Counted from the stretch's first letter, positions 1 through 7,381 are shown. The stretch: DNA of 11,265 bases from Gemmatimonadota bacterium (GCA_027294815.1 JAPULP010000304.1:1-11265), one strand, 5' to 3'. The notes: generated by a model not told the origin, from the sequence alone. Program-made: numbers and translations.

Positions 1-396
1 TCGAAGCGCACTCTCAAAAAGCGGAAGGTCCAGGCCGAACTCGTGTTGGGAGACGCGGTACAACTCCCGTTTCGCGACGGCTCGTTTGAAGGCGTCGTGG
101 CTTCGTTTCTGCTCGATCTCTTCCGACCAGAGCAAATCCCCGATGCGCTACGAGAGATGTGTCGCGTGCTGGCACCGGGTGGCCGGATCGTCGTAGCGAC
201 CCTTCAGTTTTCGAATCCGGTATTGCGCCAAATGGGGCTCTTGGCAAACCGGTTCTTGCCCGGTGTAGCGAAGCGCATTCAGCCGTTGGACTTTCGTGAA
301 TTTTTGGAGGGTACGGGACTGCGGGTGTTGCAAGACGAGCAAATCCAGGCTGCGGCGGGAACGAGGCTACTGACGCTGGTGAAGGTGGTCGGGTGA
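1..396 (+). CDS. Class I SAM-dependent methyltransferase, C-terminal part (5' end outside window)
   Basis: The frame is open from base 1, so this is the last 131 codons of a longer gene; the GTG at 43 is not a credible start. The visible part matches the second half of a UbiE/Methyltransf_11-type Rossmann methyltransferase: a GDAVQLPF segment with the acidic residue that usually contacts SAM, DGSFEGVVASFLL as the strand after it, then RVLAPGGRIVVATL, the typical post-III motif. The glycine-rich SAM motif I (E/DxGxGxG) would lie upstream, outside the window. The C-terminal end, GTRLLTLVKVVG, looks like the usual last beta strand. The substrate cannot be told; quinone or small-molecule methylation would be typical of the family. 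The gene is convergent with the DUF1501 gene, and the 93-bp gap between them is filled by a heptad inverted repeat. Confidence 0.85.
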   Translation, partial: SKRTLKKRKVQAELVLGDAVQLPFRDGSFEGVVASFLLDLFRPEQIPDALREMCRVLAPGGRIVVATLQFSNPVLRQMGLLANRFLPGVAKRIQPLDFREFLEGTGLRVLQDEQIQAAAGTRLLTLVKVVG

Positions 397-401
397 TCGA
401 G

Positions 402-489
402 GGATTTCAGATTCTAGATTCGAGATTTTAGATTGTTACACCCATCCCGAATCTGCAGTCTAGAATCAAAAATCTAGAATCTAGAATCA
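402..489. repeat. AT-rich heptad inverted repeat (site A), probable bidirectional 3' hairpin
   Basis: Left arm: 7-bp units in exact register at 402-408 (GGATTTC), 409-415 (AGATTCT), 416-422 (AGATTCG), 423-429 (AGATTTT) and 430-436 (AGATTGT). Right arm, read on the minus strand from 489 inward: TGATTCT, AGATTCT, AGATTTT, TGATTCT, AGACTGC, AGATTCG. The core arms 410-434 and 464-488 are complementary at 23 of 25 positions, with a 29-nt loop. It sits between two convergent genes and abuts the DUF1501 stop codon (490-492), which fits a shared terminator. No classical GC stem plus U-tract is present, so termination is inferred from position and structure only. Confidence 0.85.
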
Positions 490-1761
490 CTACCGTCGCA
501 TCGCCCCGACCCAGCGTTTGACGTCACTCTTGTACCCGGGAAAAACCGAACTCAGTTCCGCATGGCCGAGGTGGCCAACCAGCACTTCGGCGAAGAGATC
601 TCGAAAGTCGGTCGTGACGGCCAGGTCCCTTCCGTCTTCGCGTCGTTCGGGGGCAAGCGTCGGCCAGCTGCCGTGCACCTTGCCGCCGTTGGCGTTTCCG
701 CCCAGCACCAGCATTGCGGTTGCGCGGCCGTGGTCGGTGCCTCGGGTACCGTTCTCCTGCACGGTCCGCCCGAACTCGCTCATGGTGAGCACGACCACGT
801 CAGCCATTCTGGATCCGAGGTCCTGAGCAAAGGCGGCGAGCGTCGTAGCGAAATCGCGCAACCTGCCGGCGAGTTGCCCCTGGGCGGCGCCCTGGTTGAT
901 GTGAGTGTCCCAACCGCCGACACCTGCGAACCCTATTTCGAGTCCGACCTCTGCTTTCACGAGTTGCGCCAACTGGCGCATTTGGCGACCGAAGCCGCTG
1001 TTGGGATACTGCGCCCCGTTGTCGGGTTCGATGCTGGCCGCGTTTATCGCCTTGAGCATGCGGACGGCTTCGAAGCCTTCTTCGGCGGACGACGCGACCA
1101 GCCCTGAAGCCGAGCCCCCGTACAACTCCTCGAACGCCGACGCCACGCGATCCTGCGCTCTCCCAGCCCGAATGCCGAAGCTGCGGAGGTTGTCGATGGC
1201 GAGTGCCGGTGCGGTGCCACGGAGGACATGCGGCAGCTGTGATCCCATGGCGACGCCCCGGAAAGGAGTGTCCTCGTGATCGCGCGCGTGCGCCATGTAT
1301 CGGTTGAGCCAGCCGTCTCTGGTGGATTTCACGCCGGGCGTGCCCGATTCCATGAAGTCCTGCGCATCGAAGTGACTGCGCGATGAATTAGGCGATCCTA
1401 CCGCGTGGACCATGGCGAGACTCCCGTCACGGTAAAACGGCAACAGAGGCGACAGGGTCGGGTGCAGCCCGAAGTAACCGTCGAGATCCAGCGCCCCGTC
1501 CTGTTTGCCGGGCGTTGGCACCGCAATTCCGGGGCGAGCATCGTAATACGATCTGTCGCCGTGGGGCACGACCATATTGAGGCCGTCGACTGCGCCGCGC
1601 TGGAAAACGCAGATGAGCGACTTGCGGTTATTTGCCGGGCCGCCCGGGCGTTGCACGGCGTAGGCGGCACGGGTCAGGAAGATCGGATCCAGGCCAAGAC
1701 TGACGAGCGCCAGGCCGCCTCCCTTGACGAAGATTCTCCGGTCAATCGATCGGTCGTTCAT
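490..1761 (-). CDS. Exported DUF1501 family protein (sulfatase/alkaline phosphatase-like fold)
   Basis: A 423-residue protein of the DUF1501 family. The N-terminus has a twin-arginine-type signal: DRRIFVKGG at residues 7-15, a hydrophobic stretch, and a likely cleavage after AYA (residue 35), so export through Tat is expected. Family motifs in order: FQRGAVDGLNMVVPHGD (53-69) with YYDARPGI after it, SHFDAQDFMESGTPG (129-143), GGWDTH (282-287), MSEFGRTVQENGTRGTDHG (327-345) and VLGGNANGGKVHGSWP (352-367). The conserved Asp, His and Glu residues resemble the metal sites of the alkaline phosphatase/sulfatase superfamily, but no activity is established for the family. The ATG start is preceded by AGGAGG 4 nt upstream (minus strand 1766-1771). 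The gene starts 14 bp after the stop of the DUF1800 gene; the two families commonly occur as a pair, and translation is probably coupled. Confidence 0.92.
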   Translation of the reverse strand: MNDRSIDRRIFVKGGGLALVSLGLDPIFLTRAAYAVQRPGGPANNRKSLICVFQRGAVDGLNMVVPHGDRSYYDARPGIAVPTPGKQDGALDLDGYFGLHPTLSPLLPFYRDGSLAMVHAVGSPNSSRSHFDAQDFMESGTPGVKSTRDGWLNRYMAHARDHEDTPFRGVAMGSQLPHVLRGTAPALAIDNLRSFGIRAGRAQDRVASAFEELYGGSASGLVASSAEEGFEAVRMLKAINAASIEPDNGAQYPNSGFGRQMRQLAQLVKAEVGLEIGFAGVGGWDTHINQGAAQGQLAGRLRDFATTLAAFAQDLGSRMADVVVLTMSEFGRTVQENGTRGTDHGRATAMLVLGGNANGGKVHGSWPTLAPERREDGRDLAVTTDFRDLFAEVLVGHLGHAELSSVFPGYKSDVKRWVGAMRR

Positions 1762-1765
1762 GGTT

Positions 1766-1771
1766 CCTCCT
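1766..1771 (-). promoter_or_regulatory. Shine-Dalgarno of the DUF1501 gene
   Basis: AGGAGG on the minus strand, 4 nt before the ATG at 1759-1761. It lies inside the 14-bp gap after the DUF1800 stop codon (TAG, 1776-1778). This supports the chosen start and suggests that ribosomes ending on the upstream gene re-initiate here. Confidence 0.8.
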
Positions 1772-1775
1772 GGCG

Positions 1776-3473
1776 CTACTGCCGCTGGAACTCGGGGCTA
1801 CCGAGCGCGTAGCCGATGAGCATGGCCCGCGCCTGACGCCGATTCGCAGTCTGCGCAGCCTGTTCTTCCATTACGCGAAGCGTGTTCGGGCTTGCGGTTC
1901 CGTTCAGAAGCGCTTCGTTCACGAGTGCGACCATGTCGTGGAGTTCGTGGTTCAAGCCTACGACCCGGTTGTGATCTACCGCCGCCCCCGGAACGCGACC
2001 TGCCGCAAAGGCGAGTGCGACGTTCAAGCGGTTGAGGAGCGCTCCGGCGTTCACCCACGCCTCCTGCGTTTCCGGGTAACCGTTTGGTGCCTGGTGCGTA
2101 TAGAGCGGCTGGCCCAAACGTGCGACCAGTCCGGCTAATCCGGGCACAGTGTCGGGGGTGGCCTCGACCGCCCGCAGCGCGCTCACGACGAACTCGAGGG
2201 GAGTCTTGGTCTTTGCGCCGCGCACCTCCGGGCTCCAGAACTCCGGCGACGCGATGACGGCCCGAAGCACTTCTCTGATGTCACCGTCGTGCCGTTTCCA
2301 CGCTTGCGCACCCGCTTCGACGCAACCATCCGGAGGGTCGTCGCTGACAAAACGCATGCACAGCTTGCGACTGACGTGTCGCATCGTCGAAGGATGACGC
2401 GCCAGCATTTGCAATAATGCCACGCCTTCGTCGGACCCGGCCGGCGAAAACGTGCGGCCCATAACCGTCTTCTCAGTTTCGTCGTGCGCCCACATGTTGA
2501 AGACAAACTTTGCGCTGCGTTGATTGGGCCGGCTCGTACTCCATCCGGTGAGGATTCGCGCCACGTTGATGACGTCGTCCTGGGTATATCCACCATCAAC
2601 GCCCAGCGTGTGCAGCTCGAGGAGCTCGCGGGCGTAGTTCTCGTTCAAACCCCGTGGCGATCGTTCGCGCGCTTGCTCCAGGCGACGCTCCAGTTGGCGT
2701 ATCCGATCGCCTTGGCCGCGTCCCCTGCGGCTGTTCGACGCCTGCCGTAGCCGACGTTCCAATTGGGCCAGCTGGGGATTAGTCGAGCCGGGTGCCACCG
2801 ATTGCGCGTTGTCCAGGTAGCTGAGCATGGCCGGGCTCTTGGCAGTGGCCACCAGTAGATCTTCAAACCGTCCCAGAGCATTCGGCCGAATGACGTATTC
2901 GATGTAATGGGGCGTGAGGTATCGCAGTGGGCCCTTGCGGATAAACACATTGAAGTGATTGGTCCAGAAATCGACCATGACCTCGTACAGCTGGTGCTCT
3001 GAGACGACGGCGCGCGTGACCGCGAGTTGCTGAAACTGCCCTGTAAGCCGGCCGAGCTGATTGCGCTGCCGCGGGCGCTGTGCCGGACGGTCGGCTGCGT
3101 CCATCTTTTGGGTACTGTCGCGCATGGCCAGTTGGCGCTGCCGCCGCTCCCGTTGCTGGCGATAGAACATGGCAGCGAGGTCGTCGTCGGTGAACTCGAG
3201 GATCTCGAATCCAGGCAACTGGGTTTCGAGCTGCTCGTTCGCCATCGTTTCGGGGTGGAGCTGCTGCTCGATCCACCGGTCGACGCCGAGCGCCACGACC
3301 CGGTCGACGTCGCCAGGCCGCGGGCCGTACGTGAGGCGGTTCAGGGCGTGCAAGGCCCTTGCCCGCTCGGTGGAATCGCCTGCCGGCGGGGTCGTCGGAC
3401 GAATCGCCTCGCGGTCGGACGAGGGTGCCCCCACGATGAGAACAGCCGCTGTCATCCCGATGAGAGTCCGCAC
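1776..3473 (-). CDS. Exported DUF1800 domain-containing protein
   Basis: A 565-residue DUF1800 protein and first gene of the operon with DUF1501. It begins with GTG, preceded by AGGAGG 6 nt upstream. The N-terminus (MRTLIGMTAAVLIVGAPSS) is a short signal-like hydrophobic stretch. Diagnostic motifs: ALHALNRLTYGPRPGDVDRV (40-59), VDRWIEQQLHPE (64-75), VMVDFWTNHFNVFIRKG (165-181), LTPHYIEYVIRPNALGRFEDLL (186-207), NENYARELLELHTLGVDGGYTQDDV (277-301) and VARILTGWS (304-312). Residues 233-274 hold a Q/R/E-rich segment that looks like a charged coiled-coil or linker inserted between two conserved blocks; R-rich segments also occur near 107-140. No enzymatic activity is established for DUF1800. Pairing with DUF1501 suggests a joint, probably envelope-located, function. 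Confidence 0.92.
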   Translation of the reverse strand: MRTLIGMTAAVLIVGAPSSDREAIRPTTPPAGDSTERARALHALNRLTYGPRPGDVDRVVALGVDRWIEQQLHPETMANEQLETQLPGFEILEFTDDDLAAMFYRQQRERRQRQLAMRDSTQKMDAADRPAQRPRQRNQLGRLTGQFQQLAVTRAVVSEHQLYEVMVDFWTNHFNVFIRKGPLRYLTPHYIEYVIRPNALGRFEDLLVATAKSPAMLSYLDNAQSVAPGSTNPQLAQLERRLRQASNSRRGRGQGDRIRQLERRLEQARERSPRGLNENYARELLELHTLGVDGGYTQDDVINVARILTGWSTSRPNQRSAKFVFNMWAHDETEKTVMGRTFSPAGSDEGVALLQMLARHPSTMRHVSRKLCMRFVSDDPPDGCVEAGAQAWKRHDGDIREVLRAVIASPEFWSPEVRGAKTKTPLEFVVSALRAVEATPDTVPGLAGLVARLGQPLYTHQAPNGYPETQEAWVNAGALLNRLNVALAFAAGRVPGAAVDHNRVVGLNHELHDMVALVNEALLNGTASPNTLRVMEEQAAQTANRRQARAMLIGYALGSPEFQRQ

Positions 3474-3614
3474 GTCCTACCTCCTACCTGTGTGGCTGGT
3501 TTGACGCTCCAGCGCGACCCTTGTTAGGCCCGCGCCGCGCTCCACCCCTTACAAGATTGGGGGGCGGCGACGTGATGTCCAATGTGCCGTAGCGCCCGTG
3601 GAACCTGTGGGTGA

Positions 3615-3620
3615 TTGACA
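3615..3620 (+). promoter_or_regulatory. Possible -35 box for the EF-G gene
   Basis: A perfect TTGACA lies 55 nt before the proposed GTG start, in the 202-bp divergent space between the DUF1800 and EF-G genes. The best -10 candidates are weak: CATCTT at 3639-3644 with an 18-bp spacer, or TAAACA at 3635-3640 with a spacer of only 14. Transcription would start near 3650 with a short leader. I saw no convincing promoter for the leftward DUF1800 operon in the same space. Confidence 0.45.
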
Positions 3621-3660
3621 AGCACCGGACCATGTAAACATCTTCCCAGCCCCTCTAAAC

Positions 3661-3667
3661 AAGGAGG
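3661..3667 (+). promoter_or_regulatory. Shine-Dalgarno that fixes the EF-G start
   Basis: AAGGAGG is a near-perfect anti-SD match, 8 nt before the GTG at 3676. The longer in-frame GTG at 3667 overlaps this site and so cannot use it. The protein therefore most likely begins MRVYPGDAIRN rather than three residues earlier. Confidence 0.85.
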
Positions 3668-3675
3668 TGGTTCGC

Positions 3676-5763
3676 GTGCGCGTTTACCCAGGAGATGCAA
3701 TCCGGAACGTGGCCGTCGTTGGCCACGGTGGAAGCGGCAAGACCTCTCTCGTTGACGCCCTCGCCTTTGTGTCTGGCAGCAGCAAGCGACACGGTTCCGT
3801 TCCTGACGGGACGGCCCTCACAGACTACACCCCGGACGAAATCGAACGGCAATACTCGATCAACCTCGGTCTGGCCTACGCCGTGTGGCGGGATACGAAG
3901 ATCAACCTCATCGATACGCCCGGCTATCTCGACTTCATGGGTGATGCGGAGGCGGGCATATACGCAGCCGATGCGGCGCTCATCGTGCTCAGTGCCACCG
4001 CCGGCGTCGAGGTTGGAACCGAACAGGTATGGGACTTTGCCACGGAGCGTGGTATTCCGCGGATGTTTTTTGTCTCCCTCATGGACAAGGAGCATGCCAA
4101 CTTCGAGAAGGTGTTCGAAGACATACGCGACCATATCACGCCCAAGGTCGTTCCCATCGAGATTCCCATCGGTGAAGGTCCTGAGTTCCACGGAATCGTC
4201 AACCTGTTCTCAAAGAAGTGCCACATGTACCGGAAGGGCACGAAGACGGGCGAGTACGACGAAGTCGATATCCCGGACGAGTATCAGGCGACCGTCGACA
4301 AATACACCGAGGTGCTTGCCGAGAACGTCGCGGAGGTCGACGATGAACTGATCGAGCGTTACCTCGAGGGTGAAGAGATCACCATGGAGGAGGCGCTCGC
4401 CGCGACGAAGAAGGGAATGGCTGAAGGCAAGATCTTTCCCCTCCTTTGCGGTTCGGCAACGCTCACGTACGGCACGCAGGCCATTCTTACGAAGTTGAAG
4501 GAACTCGTACCAGCACCGACCGAGATCGCGCCGCGCGACGCTCAAAAGTGGGGCTCAGCCGATCCGGTCGAAATAGCCGCCAAAGACGACGGTCCGTTTG
4601 TCGCGCAAATATTCAAGACCATTTCCGAACCCCATGTGGGGGATGTGACGTTGTTTCGGGTATGGTCCGGGGCCGTGGCGAACGGTGCCGAGGCGTGGAA
4701 CGCGCCGCGCGATACGGTCGAGAAACTGAGCCACCTCTCTGTAGCACAGGGGAAGGAGCGTGACGAAGTGGCCAGGCTGAGCGCCGGTGACATTGGTGTG
4801 GTGGCCAAGTTGAAGAACACGCACACGAACGACACGCTTTCCACTGCTTCCTCGCCCATCGTGCTCCCGAAGATTCCCTTCCCCGAGCCGATCATCGTCA
4901 TGGCGGTGAGTGTGAGCAAGCGCGGTGAGGAAGACAAACTCGGTACGGGACTCCACAAGCTGCATGAAGAGGACCCCACATTCCATCACGAATTCAATGC
5001 AGAGTTGCGGCAGACGCTTGTTCGGGGCCGCGGCGAGCGACACCTACAGGTGATCATCAATCGTCTCGAGCGAAAGTTCGGCGTCAAGGCGGAGCTGACG
5101 AAGCCAGGTATCGCGTACCGTGAGACTTTCAAGAGCAAGGGTGAGGGACAAGGCAAGCACAAAAAACAAAGTGGTGGTCGTGGACAGTACGGTGACTGCT
5201 GGATTCGCATTGCGCCGCTAGCAAGCGGTAAGGGATACGAGTTCGAAAACAAGATCGTCGGCGGCGTGATCCCCGGGAAATATGTTCCGGCGGTGAACAA
5301 GGGTGTGCAGGAGGCCGCGGAGCGGGGAGTGGTGGCGGGTTACCCCGTTGTGGACTTCAAGGTGGAGTGTTACGACGGAAGCCATCACTCGGTCGACAGT
5401 AGCGAGCAGGCCTACAGGATGGCCGGCATTCTCGCCTTCCGAAACGTCGCCGCCAGGTGCAAGCCGGTCTTGCTCGAGCCGATCACGGAGGTGGAAGTGT
5501 TGACCCCCGACGACGTCCTCGGCGACGTGATGGGGGACCTGTCGGGTCGTCGCGGCAAGATACTTGGATCCGAGCCGGACGGGCGTCTCACCAAGATCAA
5601 AGCGTACGTTCCCGAAGCGGAGTTGTACAAATACTCCACGCAACTCCATTCGTTGACCAGTGGGCGTGGCACGTTTGGTTGGAAATTCTCCAGCTACGAA
5701 CCGGTTCCGCCCGATATCGCGAAGGCAGTTGCAGCGGAGAAAGAGAAGGAAAACGGGAAGTAA
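3676..5763 (+). CDS. fusA: Translation elongation factor G, EFG II-like subtype
   Basis: A 695-residue ribosomal translocase GTPase; the GTG start is chosen by its Shine-Dalgarno. The five-domain EF-G plan is complete. The G domain has P-loop GHGGSGKT (16-23), DTPGYLDF (80-87) and G5-like CGSA (258-261). Domain II covers about 305-400 (GPFVAQIFKTISEPHVGDV). Domain III has FPEPIIVMAVSV and LVRGRGERHLQVIINRLERKF. Domain IV has the loop GKHKKQSGGRGQYGD. Domain V has LEPITEVEVLTPDDVLGDVMGDLSGRRGKILG. The GHGGSGKT P-loop, ERQYSINLGL in place of the ERGITI switch I, and GKHKKQSGGRGQYGD point to the EFG II/FusA2 branch rather than the canonical E. coli type. The G4 motif NKMD is replaced by SLMD (134-137), losing the usual Asn and Lys. 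No S12, S7 or EF-Tu genes flank it, so it is outside the str operon. It ends in a lysine-rich tail. Confidence 0.9.
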   Translation: MRVYPGDAIRNVAVVGHGGSGKTSLVDALAFVSGSSKRHGSVPDGTALTDYTPDEIERQYSINLGLAYAVWRDTKINLIDTPGYLDFMGDAEAGIYAADAALIVLSATAGVEVGTEQVWDFATERGIPRMFFVSLMDKEHANFEKVFEDIRDHITPKVVPIEIPIGEGPEFHGIVNLFSKKCHMYRKGTKTGEYDEVDIPDEYQATVDKYTEVLAENVAEVDDELIERYLEGEEITMEEALAATKKGMAEGKIFPLLCGSATLTYGTQAILTKLKELVPAPTEIAPRDAQKWGSADPVEIAAKDDGPFVAQIFKTISEPHVGDVTLFRVWSGAVANGAEAWNAPRDTVEKLSHLSVAQGKERDEVARLSAGDIGVVAKLKNTHTNDTLSTASSPIVLPKIPFPEPIIVMAVSVSKRGEEDKLGTGLHKLHEEDPTFHHEFNAELRQTLVRGRGERHLQVIINRLERKFGVKAELTKPGIAYRETFKSKGEGQGKHKKQSGGRGQYGDCWIRIAPLASGKGYEFENKIVGGVIPGKYVPAVNKGVQEAAERGVVAGYPVVDFKVECYDGSHHSVDSSEQAYRMAGILAFRNVAARCKPVLLEPITEVEVLTPDDVLGDVMGDLSGRRGKILGSEPDGRLTKIKAYVPEAELYKYSTQLHSLTSGRGTFGWKFSSYEPVPPDIAKAVAAEKEKENGK

Positions 5764-5766
5764 CCG

Positions 5767-5830
5767 GTAGGCAGTGGGCAGTAGGCAGTAGGGGTTTATC
5801 GCTGCCCACTGTCCACTACCTACTGCCTAC
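5767..5830. repeat. Heptad inverted repeat (site B), overlaps the end of the aminopeptidase gene
   Basis: Left arm, four heptads: 5767-5773 GTAGGCA, 5774-5780 GTGGGCA, 5781-5787 GTAGGCA, 5788-5794 GTAGGGG. The loop is 5795-5802. Right arm, read on the minus strand from 5830 inward: GTAGGCA, GTAGGTA, GTGGACA, GTGGGCA, down to 5803. The outer heptads pair perfectly; inner ones pair with some mismatches, some of them G-U compatible, and in several registers because of the periodicity. The left arm begins 3 nt after the EF-G stop codon. The right arm contains the convergent gene's TAG stop (5820-5822) and codons for its last residues. It is a probable bidirectional terminator hairpin. Confidence 0.88.
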
Positions 5831-7247
5831 GCACTCCAACTAACCTTTCCAAGTCTTCCGGTGTCCTCGGCAGCATCGCCGTGAGCACCTCGCTGCCGGT
5901 CGCAGTCACCAGCACATCATCTTCGATGAACACCGATATTCCCCGATCGTGGTTGTAGTACCATGGCTCGACGGTGAAGATCATTCCGGGTTCGAGCATC
6001 GCGTCGCGAATGTTGGGATCGCCGACCGCGAGCCCGATGTGATGCCCAAAGAAAAACCCAGCCTGCATGTGACGTCTTTCGTCTTCGGGGATCAAATCCA
6101 CGGCGAGCGCTTGGAGCTCGGCCAGCGTGATCCCCGGGCGCACGTTCGCGATGATGGAATCCGAGATGGCGGTGACCATCTCCAGAATGTCGCGCTGGTC
6201 GTCGGCAAAGCTTCCCGACACGGGGAACGTCCGGCCGACGTCGCTCGAGTAGTAGTCGAGTTCGCACCCAACGTCGAAAATCACCAAGTCACGGTCACGC
6301 ATGGCTCGGTTCCGCCGGTCGTAGTGGGCCGAGAGAATCCGCCACGGCCACAGCGAGTTGCGTCCGGACTTGATGATGGACGAGAACGCCAGTCGTTGAC
6401 TTCCACCCTTCTTGCACGCCGCCTCGAATTCGGCCTCGAGCGTGCGTTCCATGACCCCGTCGGCGATGTGTCCGGCGGCGTCCATGATTGCGTATGCCGT
6501 GAGCTGCGCGCTTCTCCGTACCAGCGCAATCTCGGCCTCCGACTTGATCATGCGAAGCCGCGCTACTTCGCCGTAGGCATTACGCAGAGCAACCGTCGGG
6601 TGTGTGCTCTGCAAGTGGTGTACGAGACCAAACGTGGAGTTCAGGGTCTGTATCGCGTGGGTCTCGATCATCGCGGAGGGATCGGGTCCGCCAAGGTTGA
6701 CACGTATGGTGCGTCCATCCGCTGCAAGACCCTCGATATATCTCTCCAGTTCGTCGATGGATCGGACCTGCGTGATACCGCTACGGGCGGCAAGGTCCGG
6801 ATCATCAGCCAGGGGTCGCCCTGGAAAATGATTGGGCCGTGACGGGCTTTCGAACCGTGCATCGCGGCGTGGGGCAAACAGGACCACCAATCCTTCTTCG
6901 GCGTCCAGTGCCAACATCGACTGCGGCAGTTCTAGACCGGTGAAGTACAGAAAATCATTCTCTTGTCTGAACGTGCCTCCCGATGTCGCCCCGTCTGCGC
7001 TCGGTGTGAGGTACACGCCGCCACCCGTTTGCTGGAGCTGGGCTATCATCGCGCGGCGCCTCAAGCGATACTCGGTTGGCGCGAAAGCGAGATCGGTCCA
7101 CTCGAAGAATCGCTGCTCCGGCATGCGGGTACCGGCGTCCTGGGCTGAGAGACGAAGACCCGGTGCCAGAAGGGCAACGGCCAGCAACGCGATCGGGAGT
7201 CGTTGTTTCATACGGAAGGCTCGTTTGACAATCGGAAAGGCAATCAT
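5820..7247 (-). CDS. Exported M24B metallopeptidase, aminopeptidase P-like
   Basis: A 475-residue protein. After a signal peptide (hydrophobic LPIALLAVALLAPGL at about 17-31, likely cleavage near LSA, residue 35) comes an AMP_N-type N-terminal domain (about 45-210) with FRQENDFLYFTGLELP, then a creatinase/pita-bread catalytic domain (about 230-465). All five metal ligands of aminopeptidase P can be placed: D325 (FDVG), D336 (SDVGRT), H402 (GHHIGL), E427 (TVEPWYY) and E442 (IEDDVLV). Family members remove an N-terminal residue that precedes proline. Several residues that line the E. coli PepP active site differ (see findings), so the specificity may differ. The start is uncertain: ATG 7247 has a weak AGGA, while ATG 7211 (residue 13) gives a more usual signal peptide. 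The gene is convergent with EF-G and divergent from the cyanophycinase-like gene. The last three residues (RRQ) and the stop lie within a repeat. Confidence 0.88.
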   Translation of the reverse strand: MIAFPIVKRAFRMKQRLPIALLAVALLAPGLRLSAQDAGTRMPEQRFFEWTDLAFAPTEYRLRRRAMIAQLQQTGGGVYLTPSADGATSGGTFRQENDFLYFTGLELPQSMLALDAEEGLVVLFAPRRDARFESPSRPNHFPGRPLADDPDLAARSGITQVRSIDELERYIEGLAADGRTIRVNLGGPDPSAMIETHAIQTLNSTFGLVHHLQSTHPTVALRNAYGEVARLRMIKSEAEIALVRRSAQLTAYAIMDAAGHIADGVMERTLEAEFEAACKKGGSQRLAFSSIIKSGRNSLWPWRILSAHYDRRNRAMRDRDLVIFDVGCELDYYSSDVGRTFPVSGSFADDQRDILEMVTAISDSIIANVRPGITLAELQALAVDLIPEDERRHMQAGFFFGHHIGLAVGDPNIRDAMLEPGMIFTVEPWYYNHDRGISVFIEDDVLVTATGSEVLTAMLPRTPEDLERLVGVRRQ

Positions 7248-7381
7248 GGCATCCTGAATACCCGCTGGGAAGCCTCGAGGTTGCGTTCAGACGGATTCGT
7301 GGATCACTTAGGACCCTATGGTAGAGTGCCACGCCGTCGTTCGGCGGATGGCGACGGTTTCAGCTCCGCGTGGAGGACTCG
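7248..7381. other. Divergent intergenic region between the aminopeptidase P-like and cyanophycinase-like genes
   Basis: This 134-bp space must hold the promoters of both outward-facing exported hydrolase genes, which may share control. I could not identify a convincing -35/-10 pair on either strand. There is a TTGCGT at 7281, but no good -10 at normal spacing. Unlike the 3'-end spaces of this window, it contains no heptad inverted repeat. Confidence 0.4.
7372..7376 (+). promoter_or_regulatory. Shine-Dalgarno that fixes the cyanophycinase-like gene start
   Basis: GGAGG lies 5 nt before ATG 7382. The in-frame GTG at 7370 overlaps this site and would add four non-signal-like residues (MEDS), so ATG 7382 is preferred. 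Confidence 0.75.

Noticed and set aside
402..489. CRISPR array or transposon terminal repeats as explanations for the AT-rich inverted repeats
   Set aside because: There are no long spacers between repeats, units are only 7 bp and contiguous, there is no transposase, and no target-site duplication is evident at 402-489 or at the other three sites.
562..1107. Plus-strand open frame of 181 codons within the DUF1501 gene
   Set aside because: It is antisense to conserved DUF1501 motifs with a composition typical of a shadow frame; no family resemblance.
3474..3487. Two heptad-like units (GTAGGAG, GTAGGAC on the minus strand) just before the DUF1800 start
   Set aside because: Only two units with no inverted partner, and they coincide with the Shine-Dalgarno AGGAGG. 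Probably a functional ribosome site or a chance match rather than a member of the repeat family.
3027..3527. Plus-strand open frame of 166 codons reaching into the divergent promoter region
   Set aside because: It is antisense to the conserved N-terminal half of the DUF1800 gene, with no domain and no Shine-Dalgarno.
3667..3675. Upstream GTG start of the EF-G gene
   Set aside because: It overlaps the AAGGAGG ribosome site that is correctly spaced for the GTG at 3676.
5949..6842. Long open frame (297 codons) on the plus strand opposite the M24B peptidase gene
   Set aside because: It lies wholly antisense to a well-supported conserved gene. Its translation shows no recognisable domain and no good ribosome site, as expected for a codon-bias shadow in GC-rich DNA.
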